Counted from the stretch's first letter, positions 48,293 through 57,897 are shown. The stretch: 64,000 nucleotides of DNA from Geodermatophilus sp. TF02-6 (GCF_003319115.1 NZ_QOHF01000016.1:57708-121707); one strand, 5' to 3'. Notes: generated by a model from the sequence alone, not told the origin. Made by a program: numbers and translations.

Positions 48293-49006
48293 ATGACCAG
48301 AGCGGCAGCCGCGAAGTCTGCGCCGCCCACCGTGACCCGCCAGAAGCTGGCCGGTGAGGCGATGCGGCAGCGGTCGCGGGAGCGGCTCGTGACCGCGGCG
48401 GGGGAGGTGTTCGCCGAGGAGGGGTATGCGGGCGCCACGGTGAGCACGATCGCGGCGCGGGCGGGGGTCTCGTTGCAGACGCTGTACACCGCGTGGGGGA
48501 GCAAGCGCCGGCTGCTGCGCGCCTTGGTGGAGTACACGATGACCGGCTCGCCGACGGCGATCACCGAGGGGAAGTGGGTGCCGCAGCAGCAGGACCTGCT
48601 GGACGAGGAGTCGCGGTCGAACCCACTGGCCCGGATGCGGCGGGTAGCCCAGGTCTTCCGGAGGATCGCCGAGCGGATGAACACCCCGTGGCAGCTGCTG
48701 CGGGACGGGTCCGCCGTCGACCCCGGGGTGGCCGAGGACTACGCCGAACTGGAGCGGTTGCGTCGGTACAGCATGGCCGGACTGCTGGACGGCATCGACG
48801 AGGCCGACCTGCGGCCCGGGCTGACCCTGGACGGCGCCATCGACACGATGCTCGTCATCGCCAGCCCGGCCGCACACCAGACCCTGGTCCACCGCCACGG
48901 GTACTCCATGGACCGGTTCGAGGCCTGGGTGGCCGACACGTTGACCGCCGCCCTGCTGGCCCTCCCGGCGCCTGGGACCGCGTCGTGCCGGGACCCGACG
49001 CCCTGA
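48293..49006 (+). CDS. TetR/AcrR family regulator next to the CocE hydrolase
   Basis: 237 residues. The helix-turn-helix is plain: SRERLVTAAGEVFAEEGYAG, TVSTIAARAGVSLQTLYTAW, GSKRRLLRALVEY. The C-terminal part is a helical ligand-binding region without recognised motifs. ATG follows GAGGTGAGAGC. It is divergent from the CocE/NonD hydrolase with only 28 nt between starts, so repression of that gene and of itself is expected from family habit. Confidence 0.9.
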   Translation: MTRAAAAKSAPPTVTRQKLAGEAMRQRSRERLVTAAGEVFAEEGYAGATVSTIAARAGVSLQTLYTAWGSKRRLLRALVEYTMTGSPTAITEGKWVPQQQDLLDEESRSNPLARMRRVAQVFRRIAERMNTPWQLLRDGSAVDPGVAEDYAELERLRRYSMAGLLDGIDEADLRPGLTLDGAIDTMLVIASPAAHQTLVHRHGYSMDRFEAWVADTLTAALLALPAPGTASCRDPTP

Positions 49007-49116
49007 AGGCTCGGTCCGTGCGGTCGGGACCGTGCGGTGATCGCGAACGTGCGGTCTGCTTGAGATCCTCCGGCCCGGACGACGTCCGGTGGCGACGTCG
49101 AGGGAGGGGACGCGAA

Positions 49117-50130
49117 GTGGGTGCTGCGCCGATGAGTGAGGCTCAGCACCCGCCCGCGGGGCGGCTCGTCGTCGCCGCCGTGCTCGTGCTGGCGCCGATC
49201 GTTGCTGTCGCGTGCTCACCGTGGAGCGCCTTCACCGCGATCGTGCTGTTCGGCTACCTCGCCGCGCTGAACGCCGCTCTCGTCGATGAGCGGGCGGTCG
49301 CGCTCACCGTGGTCGTCACGACGGTCGTCGCCTTCGTCGCCGTGCTCCTCACCGGCACCGGCCCGGCGCTGCCCCTCCTCGGTACTGGCTTGATCGCCCT
49401 GCTCGCCTTCGCGACCGCCGCCGTGACGCCACATGGATTGATGTCCGTCGGAGCGGTGCAGATCGTCTTGGCCGCCCACCTGCTCATCGATCCACGCGGC
49501 CTCGACGCGGGGCTCGGGCCGTCGCCCACCGTCTGGACGACGTCGTCGGTCCTCGCCGGCGTCGTGTTCGCAGTAGCCGGTTGGGTACTGCTCGTCAGGC
49601 TCGCGGTCCTCCCCGGGAAGCACGCACCCTTGCGCGTCGAGCCGAGCATCCCGTACGGGACGCTGCTGGCGGTCGTGTGCGGGCTGTTCGCCTTGATCTG
49701 CCTCCTCTGGTTCCGCGGCACGAACATGTGGTGGACCGTGTTGACCGTCGCGCTCGTCCTCCAGCCCGCCGCACAGGACACCCGGGCACGGGCGGCCAAC
49801 CGCATCGTCGGGACGTTCGTGGGTGCGACGGTGGCTGGCATCGCCGTCGCCCTGATCGCCTCCGAGACCGTCGTCCTGGTCCTGGCTGTCGTCGCCGCCG
49901 TCGCATGCGTGGTGCTGACCCTCGCCGGTTCGGCGTACTGGCTGTACTCGACGGCGGTGACGGTGTCGGTCATGTTGCTCACGTTCACCCCGTCGGGCCT
50001 GCTGGTCGGCGACGTCCAGCGGATCGTGTGCACCGTGGTCGCGGCGGCGGCCTCGGTCGTCGCCGTGCTCCTCGTGGAGTGGTTCGGCCCCGAGCGCACC
50101 GTGCAGCGCCGACGAGTCGTCGGACGCTGA
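49117..50130 (+). CDS. FUSC family membrane protein
   Basis: 337 residues with eight to ten membrane segments in two blocks separated by a hydrophilic stretch (KHAPLRVEPSIPYG). The second block, LLWFRGTNMWWTVLTVALVLQP followed by ARAANRIVGTFVGATVAG, matches the fusaric acid resistance (FUSC_2) repeat. These proteins are linked to efflux of aromatic acids, though many are uncharacterised. GTG at 49117 is preferred to the ATG at 49132 because AGGGAGGGG lies 7 nt before it. It is downstream of the TetR gene by 110 nt and may be co-regulated. Confidence 0.85.
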   Translation: MGAAPMSEAQHPPAGRLVVAAVLVLAPIVAVACSPWSAFTAIVLFGYLAALNAALVDERAVALTVVVTTVVAFVAVLLTGTGPALPLLGTGLIALLAFATAAVTPHGLMSVGAVQIVLAAHLLIDPRGLDAGLGPSPTVWTTSSVLAGVVFAVAGWVLLVRLAVLPGKHAPLRVEPSIPYGTLLAVVCGLFALICLLWFRGTNMWWTVLTVALVLQPAAQDTRARAANRIVGTFVGATVAGIAVALIASETVVLVLAVVAAVACVVLTLAGSAYWLYSTAVTVSVMLLTFTPSGLLVGDVQRIVCTVVAAAASVVAVLLVEWFGPERTVQRRRVVGR

Positions 50131-50235
50131 ACCGCCCCCGGGGAGCCTGTTGGACAGAGCTCTACCACGCCGGCGGGCACACCGTGCGTCGGTCTGCCTC
50201 TCCGGGGGTGGGTGCTGCGCGGATCCGGTACGGCA

Positions 50236-51000
50236 TCAGCTGAACGCCACGCCGCCGTCCACGATGAGCGTCTGACCGGTGATGAACCCGCTCCCGCGGG
50301 AGCACAGGAAGGAGACCGCCGGGGCGAGGTCGCCGGGCTCCATCCGTCGTGGCACCGCCCGCCGTCCTGCCGAGGTCGCGAGGTACTCGTCGTCGTTCAG
50401 CGCCCGGGTGGCCTCGGTCTCGACCAGGCCGGGGGCGATCGCGTTGACCGTGATGCCGTCCCGGCCGACCTCCCGGGCCACGCTGCGGGTGAGCGCGATG
50501 ACCGCGCCCTTGGAGGCCGTGTAGTGCGCGAAGAAGGGCACCCCCATGTGCACCGTGGACGAGGCGATGTTGACCACGCGGCCGTGTCCCTGCTGCTTCA
50601 TCGTCGGGTGAACCGCGCGCATCCCGAGCCAGACGCCGCGGGTGTTGACCGCCATGACCCTGTCCCACTCCTCGACCGTGATGTCCGTGAACGGCCGCTT
50701 GTCCCCCAGCCCCTGGTAGACGGCCGCGTTGTTGACCAGGGCGTCGATGCGGCCGTGGCGGTCCAGCGTCGTGTCCACCAGGTGGCGCCAGGACGCCTCG
50801 TCGCTCACGTCGGCCGGGACGTGGGTGACGCCCGAGCCGTCGACGTCCCAGGCCGGCTCGACGACGTCGGCCGTGACGACGGCCGCGCCCTCGGCCGCGA
50901 GGTGCCGGCCGAGGGTCGCGCCGATGCCCCGAGCGCCGCCGGTCACCAGCACGACCGTGCCCGGCTCCACGCTCCCGGGCGCGGTCGGCATCGGGTTCAC
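50236..51000 (-). CDS. SDR family oxidoreductase (FabG-like)
   Basis: 254 residues, classical SDR: TGGARGIG, NNAA, catalytic YTASK in FFAHYTASKGAV with the Ser in NIASSTVHMG, and C-terminal GSGFITGQTLIVDGGVAFS. It lies 48 nt downstream of the flavin-dependent (LLM) oxidoreductase on the same strand, so the two may act in one catabolic route, for example alcohol-ketone interconversion next to an oxygenation. GTG at 51000 follows GGGAG; an ATG three codons on is possible. Cofactor preference and substrate are not evident. Confidence 0.88.
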   Translation of the reverse strand: MNPMPTAPGSVEPGTVVLVTGGARGIGATLGRHLAAEGAAVVTADVVEPAWDVDGSGVTHVPADVSDEASWRHLVDTTLDRHGRIDALVNNAAVYQGLGDKRPFTDITVEEWDRVMAVNTRGVWLGMRAVHPTMKQQGHGRVVNIASSTVHMGVPFFAHYTASKGAVIALTRSVAREVGRDGITVNAIAPGLVETEATRALNDDEYLATSAGRRAVPRRMEPGDLAPAVSFLCSRGSGFITGQTLIVDGGVAFS

Positions 51001-51048
51001 GGGGGCTCCCGTCGTGGCTGTCGGGATGGACGGCGACCGGGCGGTCGG

Positions 51049-52191
51049 TCAGACCGGGAGGGCCGATCCGGGCACGGACGGCGCCGGCGAGACCCGCCCG
51101 GAGGTCGCGGAGCGGACGGCGGGCACCACCTCGTCGCGGAACAACCGCACGGAGGAGAGGACCGGCTCCACGTCGAGCGAGCCCCACGCGAAGGCTCCGG
51201 CGAGGTAGTTGACCTCACCGACCGTCACCGCCTCGACGACCTGCGCGGCCACCGTGTCGGGGGACCCCACGAACACCTTGCGCTCGGCGACCAGCTGGTC
51301 GAAGTCCACCGGACCGGTGAACCGGTCGCTGCGGTGCAGGCGCCAGAGGTGGGTGAAGCTCTCGTAGTGGGCCTCGAACGCGGGGCGGGCGATCGCGTCG
51401 GCCTCCTCGTCGGTCGGCGCGACGAACAGGTGGCGGAGCATCCCGAAGCGGGGCGTGCGACCCGGCAGGCCGTAGCGGACCCCGCCACGGGCCGCCGACT
51501 CCCGGAAGTGGGAGAAGAACACGCGGCTCTGCTCGCGCACCACCTCCAGCGGCGGGGAGGCGAAGCCGAACCCGAAGAGCACGTTGTAGCCCTCGTCGCC
51601 CAGCCGCGGAACGGAGGCGGCGTTGGACGTCGGGTACCACAGCGGCGGGTGCGGGCGCTGGTACACCGGCACGTGCAGCCCGATCTCCTCGTCCGGCCGC
51701 CGGCCGGCGCCCGGACGCCGGAAGCGCCCCGTCTCCATCGCCTCGACGACCGCGGGGAACAGCTGCTCGAAGCGCTCGGCGGTCTCGGCCGGGGTCAGCC
51801 CGTACATCGCCGCCTCGATGGGGGAGGAGCCCTTGCCCACACCGACGTCCAACCGCCCGTGGCTGAGCTGGTCGAGCATGCCGATCTCCTGCACCAGTCG
51901 CAGGGGGTCGTAGAGCGGGACGATGAAGGTGGTGGGCGCGAGCCTGATCCGCTCGGTCTCCCGGGCGGCTGCGGCGATGAACACCGAGGGGGACGGGGCC
52001 AGACCCAGCGGCGTGCCGTGGTGCTCGGCGATGTGGTACCTCGTGAACCCGTCCCGGTCGGCCTCGACGAGCACGCGCAGACGGGTGTCGTAGATCTCGG
52101 CCGGAGTCATCCGAGGGTGCCCGTCGATCCAGTCGAAGATCCCGAACTCCAGCTCCTGGTGGGTGTCTCGAGCAGCCGGCTGTGCCGACAT
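51049..52191 (-). CDS. LLM-class flavin-dependent oxidoreductase
   Basis: 380 residues of the bacterial-luciferase-like family. FGIFDWIDGHPRM, YHIAEHHGTPLGLAPSPS, LYDPLRLVQEIGMLDQLS and GRLDVGVGKGSSPIEA are its usual landmarks, and AERKVFVGSPDTVAAQVVE is the C-terminal F420/FMN-fold signature. These TIM-barrel enzymes use FMNH2 or F420 for monooxygenation or redox steps. ATG at 52191 follows GGGAGG. It heads a two-gene unit with the SDR and is divergent from vapBC. A role with the neighbouring P450 and CoA-ligase genes is only a contextual inference. Confidence 0.9.
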   Translation of the reverse strand: MSAQPAARDTHQELEFGIFDWIDGHPRMTPAEIYDTRLRVLVEADRDGFTRYHIAEHHGTPLGLAPSPSVFIAAAARETERIRLAPTTFIVPLYDPLRLVQEIGMLDQLSHGRLDVGVGKGSSPIEAAMYGLTPAETAERFEQLFPAVVEAMETGRFRRPGAGRRPDEEIGLHVPVYQRPHPPLWYPTSNAASVPRLGDEGYNVLFGFGFASPPLEVVREQSRVFFSHFRESAARGGVRYGLPGRTPRFGMLRHLFVAPTDEEADAIARPAFEAHYESFTHLWRLHRSDRFTGPVDFDQLVAERKVFVGSPDTVAAQVVEAVTVGEVNYLAGAFAWGSLDVEPVLSSVRLFRDEVVPAVRSATSGRVSPAPSVPGSALPV

Positions 52192-52299
52192 CGTCGTCGC
52201 CTCCCGGGTCCGATCGATCCGGCCGGTCCGATGCTGCACCCGGTGTCGAGCGTGCGCTCGCGGCGATCCGCGGAGGCGCGCCGCCGTCCAGGTGCACAT

Positions 52300-52343
52300 A
52301 CTGTAGCCAATTCAAGTATATACGTGCTGGAAGGACTCCTTCG
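52300..52343 (+). promoter_or_regulatory. vapBC promoter/leader with palindrome
   Basis: The stretch CATACTGTAGCCAATTCAAG then GTATATAC is AT-rich against its surroundings. GTATATAC (52316-52323) is a perfect 8-bp palindrome, of the kind bound by VapBC complexes. GGAAGGA precedes the GTG start. Confidence 0.5.
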
Positions 52344-52550
52344 GTGACGAAGCGCTTGATCGACCTCGACGACGAGCTGCTGGCTCGAGCCCAACGGGAG
52401 CTGAACACCACCGGGGTGTCGGACACGGTCCGCGCCGCCCTGCGGCAGGCGGCGAGCGCAGCCGCACGCGCCCGGCAGGTGACCTGGCTGCGCGAGGGCG
52501 GCCTCGAGACGATGGCGGATCCCACCCAGCGAGCCGACGTGTGGCGGTGA
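52344..52550 (+). CDS. vapB: VapB-type antitoxin
   Basis: 68 residues with a ribbon-helix-helix start: MTKRLIDLDDELLARAQREL, then TGVSDTVRAALRQAA. The C-terminal part (VTWLREGGLETMADPTQ) would wrap the toxin. The GTG start has GGAAGGA 8 nt upstream. It overlaps the toxin gene, as in most type II modules, and with it should repress the operon. Confidence 0.88.
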   Translation: MTKRLIDLDDELLARAQRELNTTGVSDTVRAALRQAASAAARARQVTWLREGGLETMADPTQRADVWR

Positions 52551-52963
52551 TCGCCCGGTTCCTGATCGACACCAGCGCGGCGGCCCGGATGCGGCTGGCC
52601 GGCGTCGCGGACCGGTTGGAGCCGCTCATCACCGGCGGCTTGGTGGCCACCTGCGCCACCCTGGACGCCGAGGCGTTCTACAGCGCCCGGAGCCCGGCGG
52701 AGTACGAGCAGGTGCGCGCCGATCGCCGTGAGGCGTACGAGTACCTGCCGACCGACGACGGTCACTGGCAGAGGGCGTTCGACGCGCAGCGCGTGCTGGC
52801 TCGCACCGGACGCCATCGAGCGGTGGGCATCGCCGATCTGCTGACCGCGGTGCTGGCCGCCGAGCACGGGATGACGATCCTGCACTACGACGGCGACTTC
52901 GAGATCGCTGCCGAGGTACTCGTCTTCGAGCACCGATGGGTCCTGCCCCGAGGAAGCGTGTAG
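52541..52963 (+). CDS. vapC: VapC-type PIN-domain ribonuclease toxin
   Basis: 140 residues, PIN domain. Acidic metal-binding residues can be placed at RFLIDTSA, LDAEAFYS, VGIADLLTAV and HYDGDFE. The family cleaves specific RNAs, often tRNAs, when free of VapB. The first GTG overlaps the vapB end by 10 nt; a second GTG at 52547 gives the classic GTGA overlap and may be the true start. It sits inside the accessory region, where such modules are common. Confidence 0.88.
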   Translation: MAVIARFLIDTSAAARMRLAGVADRLEPLITGGLVATCATLDAEAFYSARSPAEYEQVRADRREAYEYLPTDDGHWQRAFDAQRVLARTGRHRAVGIADLLTAVLAAEHGMTILHYDGDFEIAAEVLVFEHRWVLPRGSV

Positions 52964-52987
52964 CGGAACACCCGACGGGAGCGCATC

Positions 52988-53028
52988 AGCCGTGTCCGAG
53001 GGGCGACCCGCGGCACACGCACACGGCT
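52988..53028 (+). terminator. Hairpin after vapC
   Basis: AGCCGTGT (52988-52995) and ACACGGCT (53021-53028) form an 8-bp stem 25 nt after the vapC stop. No T-tract. The rest of the gap to the next gene is empty. Confidence 0.45.
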
Positions 53029-53101
53029 GTCGGTTCGACGGACAGGACCCACCGATCGGCCGTGGACGTCGGCACGGTGGGCGTGCCCGACGCGCACCCC
53101 G

Positions 53102-55066
53102 TCACCGGCGCAGCTCGGTCTCCTCGTCGAGCCGGGCCAGCTTGTGCGGGTTGCGGACCGCGTAGATCCGCGTGATCCGGCCGTCCTCGATCACCAGGCT
53201 CGCCACCGTGTCCAGCGCGCCGTGGAGGTCGAACCGCCCCGCCGGCGCGCCGTTGACCCACATCGGCATCGCCTCGAAGTGATCGGCCACCGTGGCCAGG
53301 CCGCTCAGGAGGACCCCCACCCGGTCGGCACCCACGATCGGACGGCGAGCCGCAGCGACCACGCCACCACCATCCGAGACCACGACGACGTCGGGAGCCA
53401 GCACGTCCAGCAGCCCCTGCAGGTCGCCGCCGCGGACCGCGGCCAGGAACCGCTGCACGACGGCCTCCTGCTCGGCCCGGCTCACCTGGACGCGCGGCCG
53501 TCGCGCGGCCACGTGCCCGGCCGCGCGGGAGGTGGTGCCCAGCTTCGGGAAGACCCGGTACAGGTGCGCGCCCACCGTCCGGGGGGAGAGGTACAGCCGG
53601 CCGGCGATCTGCTTGTTCGACAACCCCGACGCGGCCAGCATCGCGACCCGGTGCTCCTGTGCGGTCAGGGCACCGTCCGGCGCGTCCGGGGTCGACCGGC
53701 GGGGAAGCCCGGTCGCGCGCAGCTCGTCGTCGGCCCGGGTCGCCCACAGCCGGGCGCCGAGCACGCGGAAGGTCTCGGAGGCGGCGGTCAGCTGCCGGTA
53801 GGCCTGCTCGACGTCGCCCCGTCCCAGGGCGGCCAGCCCGCGGACACGGGAGGCGAAGTCCTCGAACAGGTGCACCCCCCGCGGCACGGACCAGGCCACC
53901 AGGTCCGCCGCCAGCGCGCGCGGTCGCGTCGTCCCCCGGGCGGCTGCCAGGAGGGCCGAGCAGTAGACGCCGGGCAGCGAGATGAGCCGGTACCCCAGGT
54001 CCTCGCCCCACCGCGTGCCCTCGTCGGCGGTCTGCTGGGCCTCCCTCCCAGCGACCGCCGTCGAACGCCTCGTGGCACAGCATCCCCAGGGCGTTGACCG
54101 CGGAGGCGACCGCGCCACCCCGCCGCCCGTCCTCGACCACCCGGCGCAGGGCCGAACGGCAGTCGGCGAGCCGATCGGCGGAGAAGGCGGCGATGCCGAC
54201 CCGGACGATGCGGGCGGGATCGACCTCGGAGTGGGCCGCCGCGATGAGGTCGTCGAGCCGGTCGAGCACGGGAGAGCTCGCGCGGACGGGGTCGACGAAC
54301 GCGGTGCTGGACACGGCCAGGACCGGAGGGACGTCGGGCTGCAGCGCGCCGAGGGCGCGGTCGAAGGGGGGCCAGAGCTCGTCGCGGCCGCCGAAGTGGC
54401 ACACGAGCAGAAGGGTGTGCAGGGCGTCCTCGACCGCCGCGGCGGTGGAGCCGGAGCCGAGCGCGTGCTCGATGGCCCGCACGAGCACGAGGTGCGCGGT
54501 CTCGACGTCCCCCTCGCCGTGGAGCAGGTGGGAGGCGGCGGCCACCGCGACCTCGAGGGACCCACCCGTCTCCGGAGCGGCGGCGCGCGCCTCGAGCAGC
54601 AGTTGCGGGACCCTGCCCAGCTCCCGGTCGTGTCCGCGCCCACGAACGCGGCCTCGGCCAGCCGGCGAGCCCGGTCCGGGCCGGCAGGGGTGAGCGCAGC
54701 CGCCTGGAGCAGGGCGTCGACCGCGGAGACGACGTCCCCCTTCCGGCGGGCGCGCTGCGACGCCGACTCCAGGAGGTCCGCGGCCCGGGCGTCGGGGCCC
54801 ACCACGGCCTCGGCGAGGTGCCAGGCGCACCGTTCCGGCTCGTCGACCAGCACATCGGCCAGGGCACCGTGCGCGCGCCGACGTTCACCGCTGGCCGAGA
54901 GCTCCACGGGGGCCGACCCGATCAGCGGGTGCCGCAGCGTCACGCGTCCGCCGATCAGGTCGACGTGCACCAGCCGGGCCCTCTCGGCGGGCGCCAGGTC
55001 ATCGAGCCATGTGTCGTCGAGCCATGTGTCGTCGAGCCATGTGTCGTCGACGGCCGTGGCACGCAA
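53102..55066 (-). pseudogene. Decayed LuxR-family regulator joined to an ECF41 C-terminal domain
   Basis: Frame 1 gives LARLVHVDLIGG-type helical LuxR (LAL/MalT-like) sequence from 55066 to about 54640. The match continues in a second frame (ELGRVPQLLLEARAAAPETG to NALGMLCHEAFDGGRW) to about 54050, then returns to frame 1 (WGEDLGYRLISLPGVYCSALL). A normal C-terminal HTH follows (LTAQEHRVAMLAASGLSNKQ, RLYLSPRTVGAHLYRVFPKL). At TTSRAAGHVAARRP it passes into an ECF41 SnoaL-like domain (EQEAVVQRFLAAV, VSDGGGVV, VRNPHKLARL). The N-terminal AAA ATPase part is missing. At least two frameshifts indicate a non-functional LuxR; the HTH plus SnoaL part (about 200 codons) remains open. Confidence 0.75.
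55003..55047. repeat. Three tandem 15-bp repeats
   Basis: CGAGCCATGTGTCGT occurs three times exactly. On the minus strand it encodes DDTWL three times at the start of the LuxR remnant. It looks like an in-frame slippage product. Confidence 0.9.
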
Positions 55067-55360
55067 CGTCCGGAGGTCGCCGGTCCCGTCGAGAGCCGCG
55101 AGAGGTGCGGCGTGGCGCCCTCCCGGCGGACCTCCACCAGGGCGCCACGACGTGCCAGGTGTCGTACAGGTCCGTCACCGACGACGGCTTCCGGACCAGC
55201 TCGACCGTCTCGTCCGACCGGAACACCTCGAGCCCCGACTGGATCCGTGGTCAGCAGGTGGGCAGGATCGTGCTGTCGTCGAGCACGCGGATGGCCCACC
55301 CGCGAACTGCTCCAGGACGGTGGTTGCGGGCAGGGCCTCCAACGCGCCGGAGGTGGACCC
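55067..55360. other. Gap without assignable gene
   Basis: On the minus strand one frame reads RSDETVELVRKPSSVTDLYD then TWHVVAPWW and looks protein-like, but it is short and runs into the LuxR remnant. I cannot name a family. It is probably debris of a former gene next to the P450 promoter. Confidence 0.4.
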
Positions 55361-56512
55361 ATGACGGAAGACCCGCACGGGGACTGGGACCCTCGCTCAC
55401 CGGAGGTACTGGCCGACCAGATCGGCGCGTACGACGCACTCCGGGCCTCCGCCACGATGGCCCGCAGCGACTACCTGGGCTGGTCGGTGCTGCGTCACGC
55501 CGACGTGGTCGCGGTCCTCCACGACCCCGGCCGGTTCTCCAGCGCCGTGTCGACGCACCTGAACGTGCCCAACGGGATGGACCCGCCCGAGCACACTGCA
55601 TGTCGGCACATCATCGACGGGTACTTCACCCCTGAGCTCGTCGGGGCTTTCGAGCCGACGTGCCGACGGATCGCCGCCGAGCTGGTCGCAGCACTGCCGC
55701 GCGGTGGGCAGGCCCGGATGATGTCCGGGTTCGCCGAGCTGTTCGCCGTCCGGGTGCAGTCGGCCTACCTGGGGTGGCCGGAGGAGCTCACCGAGCCGCT
55801 GCTGCAGTGGACAGCGCGGAACCGGGAGGCGACCCTGGCCCGTGATCGTGAGGCCATGGCGGCGGTCGCGGTCGAGTTCGACGGGTACATCACGCAGCTG
55901 CTCGGGGTCCGCCGGGACACCGACCCGCCGCCGGACGACCTGACCACACGGCTCCTCGGGGAGCGCATCGACGGACGTCCGTTCACCGACCCCGAGTTGG
56001 TCTCCATCCTGCGGAACTGGACCGTCGGGGAGTTGGGCACCATCAGCGCCTCGGTGGGGATCGTCGCCCATCACCTCGCCGCCCACCCGGACGTACAGGA
56101 CCGGGTGCGCACCGACGCGGGGCTCATCGGCCCGGCTGTCGACGAGATCCTGCGCATCCACCCGCCGCTGATCGCCAATCGCCGGATCACCACGCGCCCC
56201 GTGGACGTCGGCGGCCAACGGCTGCCAGCCGGTGAACGCCTCACGCTGCTGTGGGCGTCGGCGAACCGGGACGAGAGGGTGTTCGGCGACCCCGACGAGT
56301 TCCGCCTGGATCGTGATCCCGGGCTGAACCTGCTGTACGGCGCAGGGATCCACGTCTGTCCCGGTGCGCCGCTGGCGCGGCTGGAACTGCGGGTCCTCAT
56401 CGAGGAGCTGCTGCACGGGACCAGTTGGCTCGACCTGGACCCCGACGAGGAAGCGGTTCGGGCGATCCACCCCGGCAGTGGCTTCACCCGGCTTCCGATG
56501 CGCGTGCGGTGA
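55361..56512 (+). CDS. Cytochrome P450
   Basis: 383 residues, a soluble bacterial P450. Heme Cys333 lies in GAGIHVCPGAPLARLELRVL, the ExxR pair in VDEILRIHPP, and PDEFRLDRDPGLNL precedes the heme loop. The I-helix reads WTVGELGTISASVG, so the usual acid-alcohol pair (AGxET/DT) is altered, which may affect proton delivery. At 383 residues it is slightly short at the N-terminus compared with the usual ~400. ATG follows GGAGGTGGACCC. No ferredoxin or reductase gene is adjacent. Substrate unknown; a terpenoid or aromatic compound would suit the catabolic surroundings. Confidence 0.92.
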   Translation: MTEDPHGDWDPRSPEVLADQIGAYDALRASATMARSDYLGWSVLRHADVVAVLHDPGRFSSAVSTHLNVPNGMDPPEHTACRHIIDGYFTPELVGAFEPTCRRIAAELVAALPRGGQARMMSGFAELFAVRVQSAYLGWPEELTEPLLQWTARNREATLARDREAMAAVAVEFDGYITQLLGVRRDTDPPPDDLTTRLLGERIDGRPFTDPELVSILRNWTVGELGTISASVGIVAHHLAAHPDVQDRVRTDAGLIGPAVDEILRIHPPLIANRRITTRPVDVGGQRLPAGERLTLLWASANRDERVFGDPDEFRLDRDPGLNLLYGAGIHVCPGAPLARLELRVLIEELLHGTSWLDLDPDEEAVRAIHPGSGFTRLPMRVR

Positions 56513-56669
56513 CACCAGACCGGTCCGGCCGTGGCCGGATCGGGAACGGCTGCCGGCCGACCCCTCGGTGCGGGTCGTGCGTTCATGGGACGCTGCCTGG
56601 TCCGCGACCGTCGGCTGGCGGGCGCTTCGCCGGCGGATCGACGTCGACGAGGCCAGAGGACTGCCGGCG

Positions 56670-57897
56670 ATGAGCGAGTACCAGTACGACGAATTCGTGG
56701 CGATCGACCAGCCGCCGACCCTGGACGAGCAGGCCGAGTTGCGGGCGATCTCGACCCGAGCCCTGATCACGCCCACCAGCTTCGTCAACACCGACCAGTG
56801 GGGTGACCTGGAGGACGATCCGCGCCGGCTGGTCGAGGGCTACTTCGACGCGTTCCTCCACCTCGCCGACCGGGGGACGCGCCGGCTGGCGTTCCGGCTG
56901 CCTGTCGAGGTGTTCGGCTCCTCCGCCACGGCGGTGGCGGAGCGGTGTCTCGTGGGCGACCTCTCGACCGCATGGACGACCGGCGGGTACGTCGTCATCG
57001 ATCTGCTCAGCGAGGAGGATGGAGGCGAACGCTCCGAGGGATGGCCCGACGGCTCCGGCCTGCCGGCCTCGATCGTCCCGGTTCGCGCCGAACTGATGGC
57101 CGGGGACCTGCGGCTGCTCTACCCGGGCTGGCTGCTCGCGGTCTGCAACGGTGAGGTCGACGAGGACGCAGTCGAACCGCCCGTCCCGCCGGGACTCGGT
57201 CGGTTGAGCGCAGCCCTGGGCGCAGGCCGACTTCCTGCGCATCGACACCGACCTGGTCACCGTCGCCGCGGAGCGCAGCGCTCCCTCGAGCGTCGACGAC
57301 ACGCTCACGGAGCTGCCCGCCTGGCTGGCGCAGCTACCGGCGGAGAGCAAGGACGCGCTGCTGCGGGTCGCCCGAGGCGACGGGCCGAGGATGCGGACGG
57401 AGCTCTTGGCCGGTTGTCGTCGGGCTGCCACACCGTCAGGTACCGGCGACGTCGGCGGCCGGACGGCGGAAGAGCTGCCCGCGCAGTCCCGGAGGCGCCG
57501 CGAGGATCGGCAGCGTGCGGCTCGGGAGGAGGCCACGCGGCGGGACGCGGAGCGGCGTCGCGCCGCCGAACGCGCTCACGAGAACCACCTGACCGAGCTC
57601 GCGGGGCGGCAGGAGCGGGCATGGGAGGAAGTCCTCGAGCTGGTCGAGCGGCGTACGGGTGCTGACTACGACACGGCAGTGATCCTGCTCCGCGATCTGG
57701 CGGAGGTCTGCCGCCGGGAGGGGACGACGGCGGTGTTCGCTGACCGGGTCCAGCGGCTGCGGTGTCGGGCCCTGGCACCCCTTGCCGACCACGGCGCCAC
57801 CGGAGGCCCGGAGGCTCGGTGCCCGGCCAACCATCCCCCGAGACTCCGCGGGGCGGGAAGCCGAGGCCGATGCGGTCGGGACGTGGCGCGCCACTAG
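56670..57897 (+). pseudogene. Frameshifted conserved hypothetical protein
   Basis: The first frame (MSEYQYDEFVAIDQPPTLDE, ALITPTSFVNTDQWGDLEDD) ends its sensible reading at EPPVPPGLGRLSAA near 57215. The sense continues in another frame: ADFLRIDTDLVTVAAERS, then ELPAWLAQLPAESKDALL, a charged coiled-coil-like Arg/Glu region and LRDLAEVCRREGTTAVFADRV. The last ~45 codons (from RCRALAPL) look scrambled, so a second lesion near the 3' end is likely. I recognise the start as a recurrent actinobacterial hypothetical family, function unknown. ATG at 56670. If the shift is a sequencing error, the full protein would be about 410 residues. Confidence 0.65.

Noticed and set aside
53102..55066. Intact LuxR-family regulator gene
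   Set aside because: Although the frame is open throughout, the middle third only makes sense in a different frame and the ATPase domain is missing.
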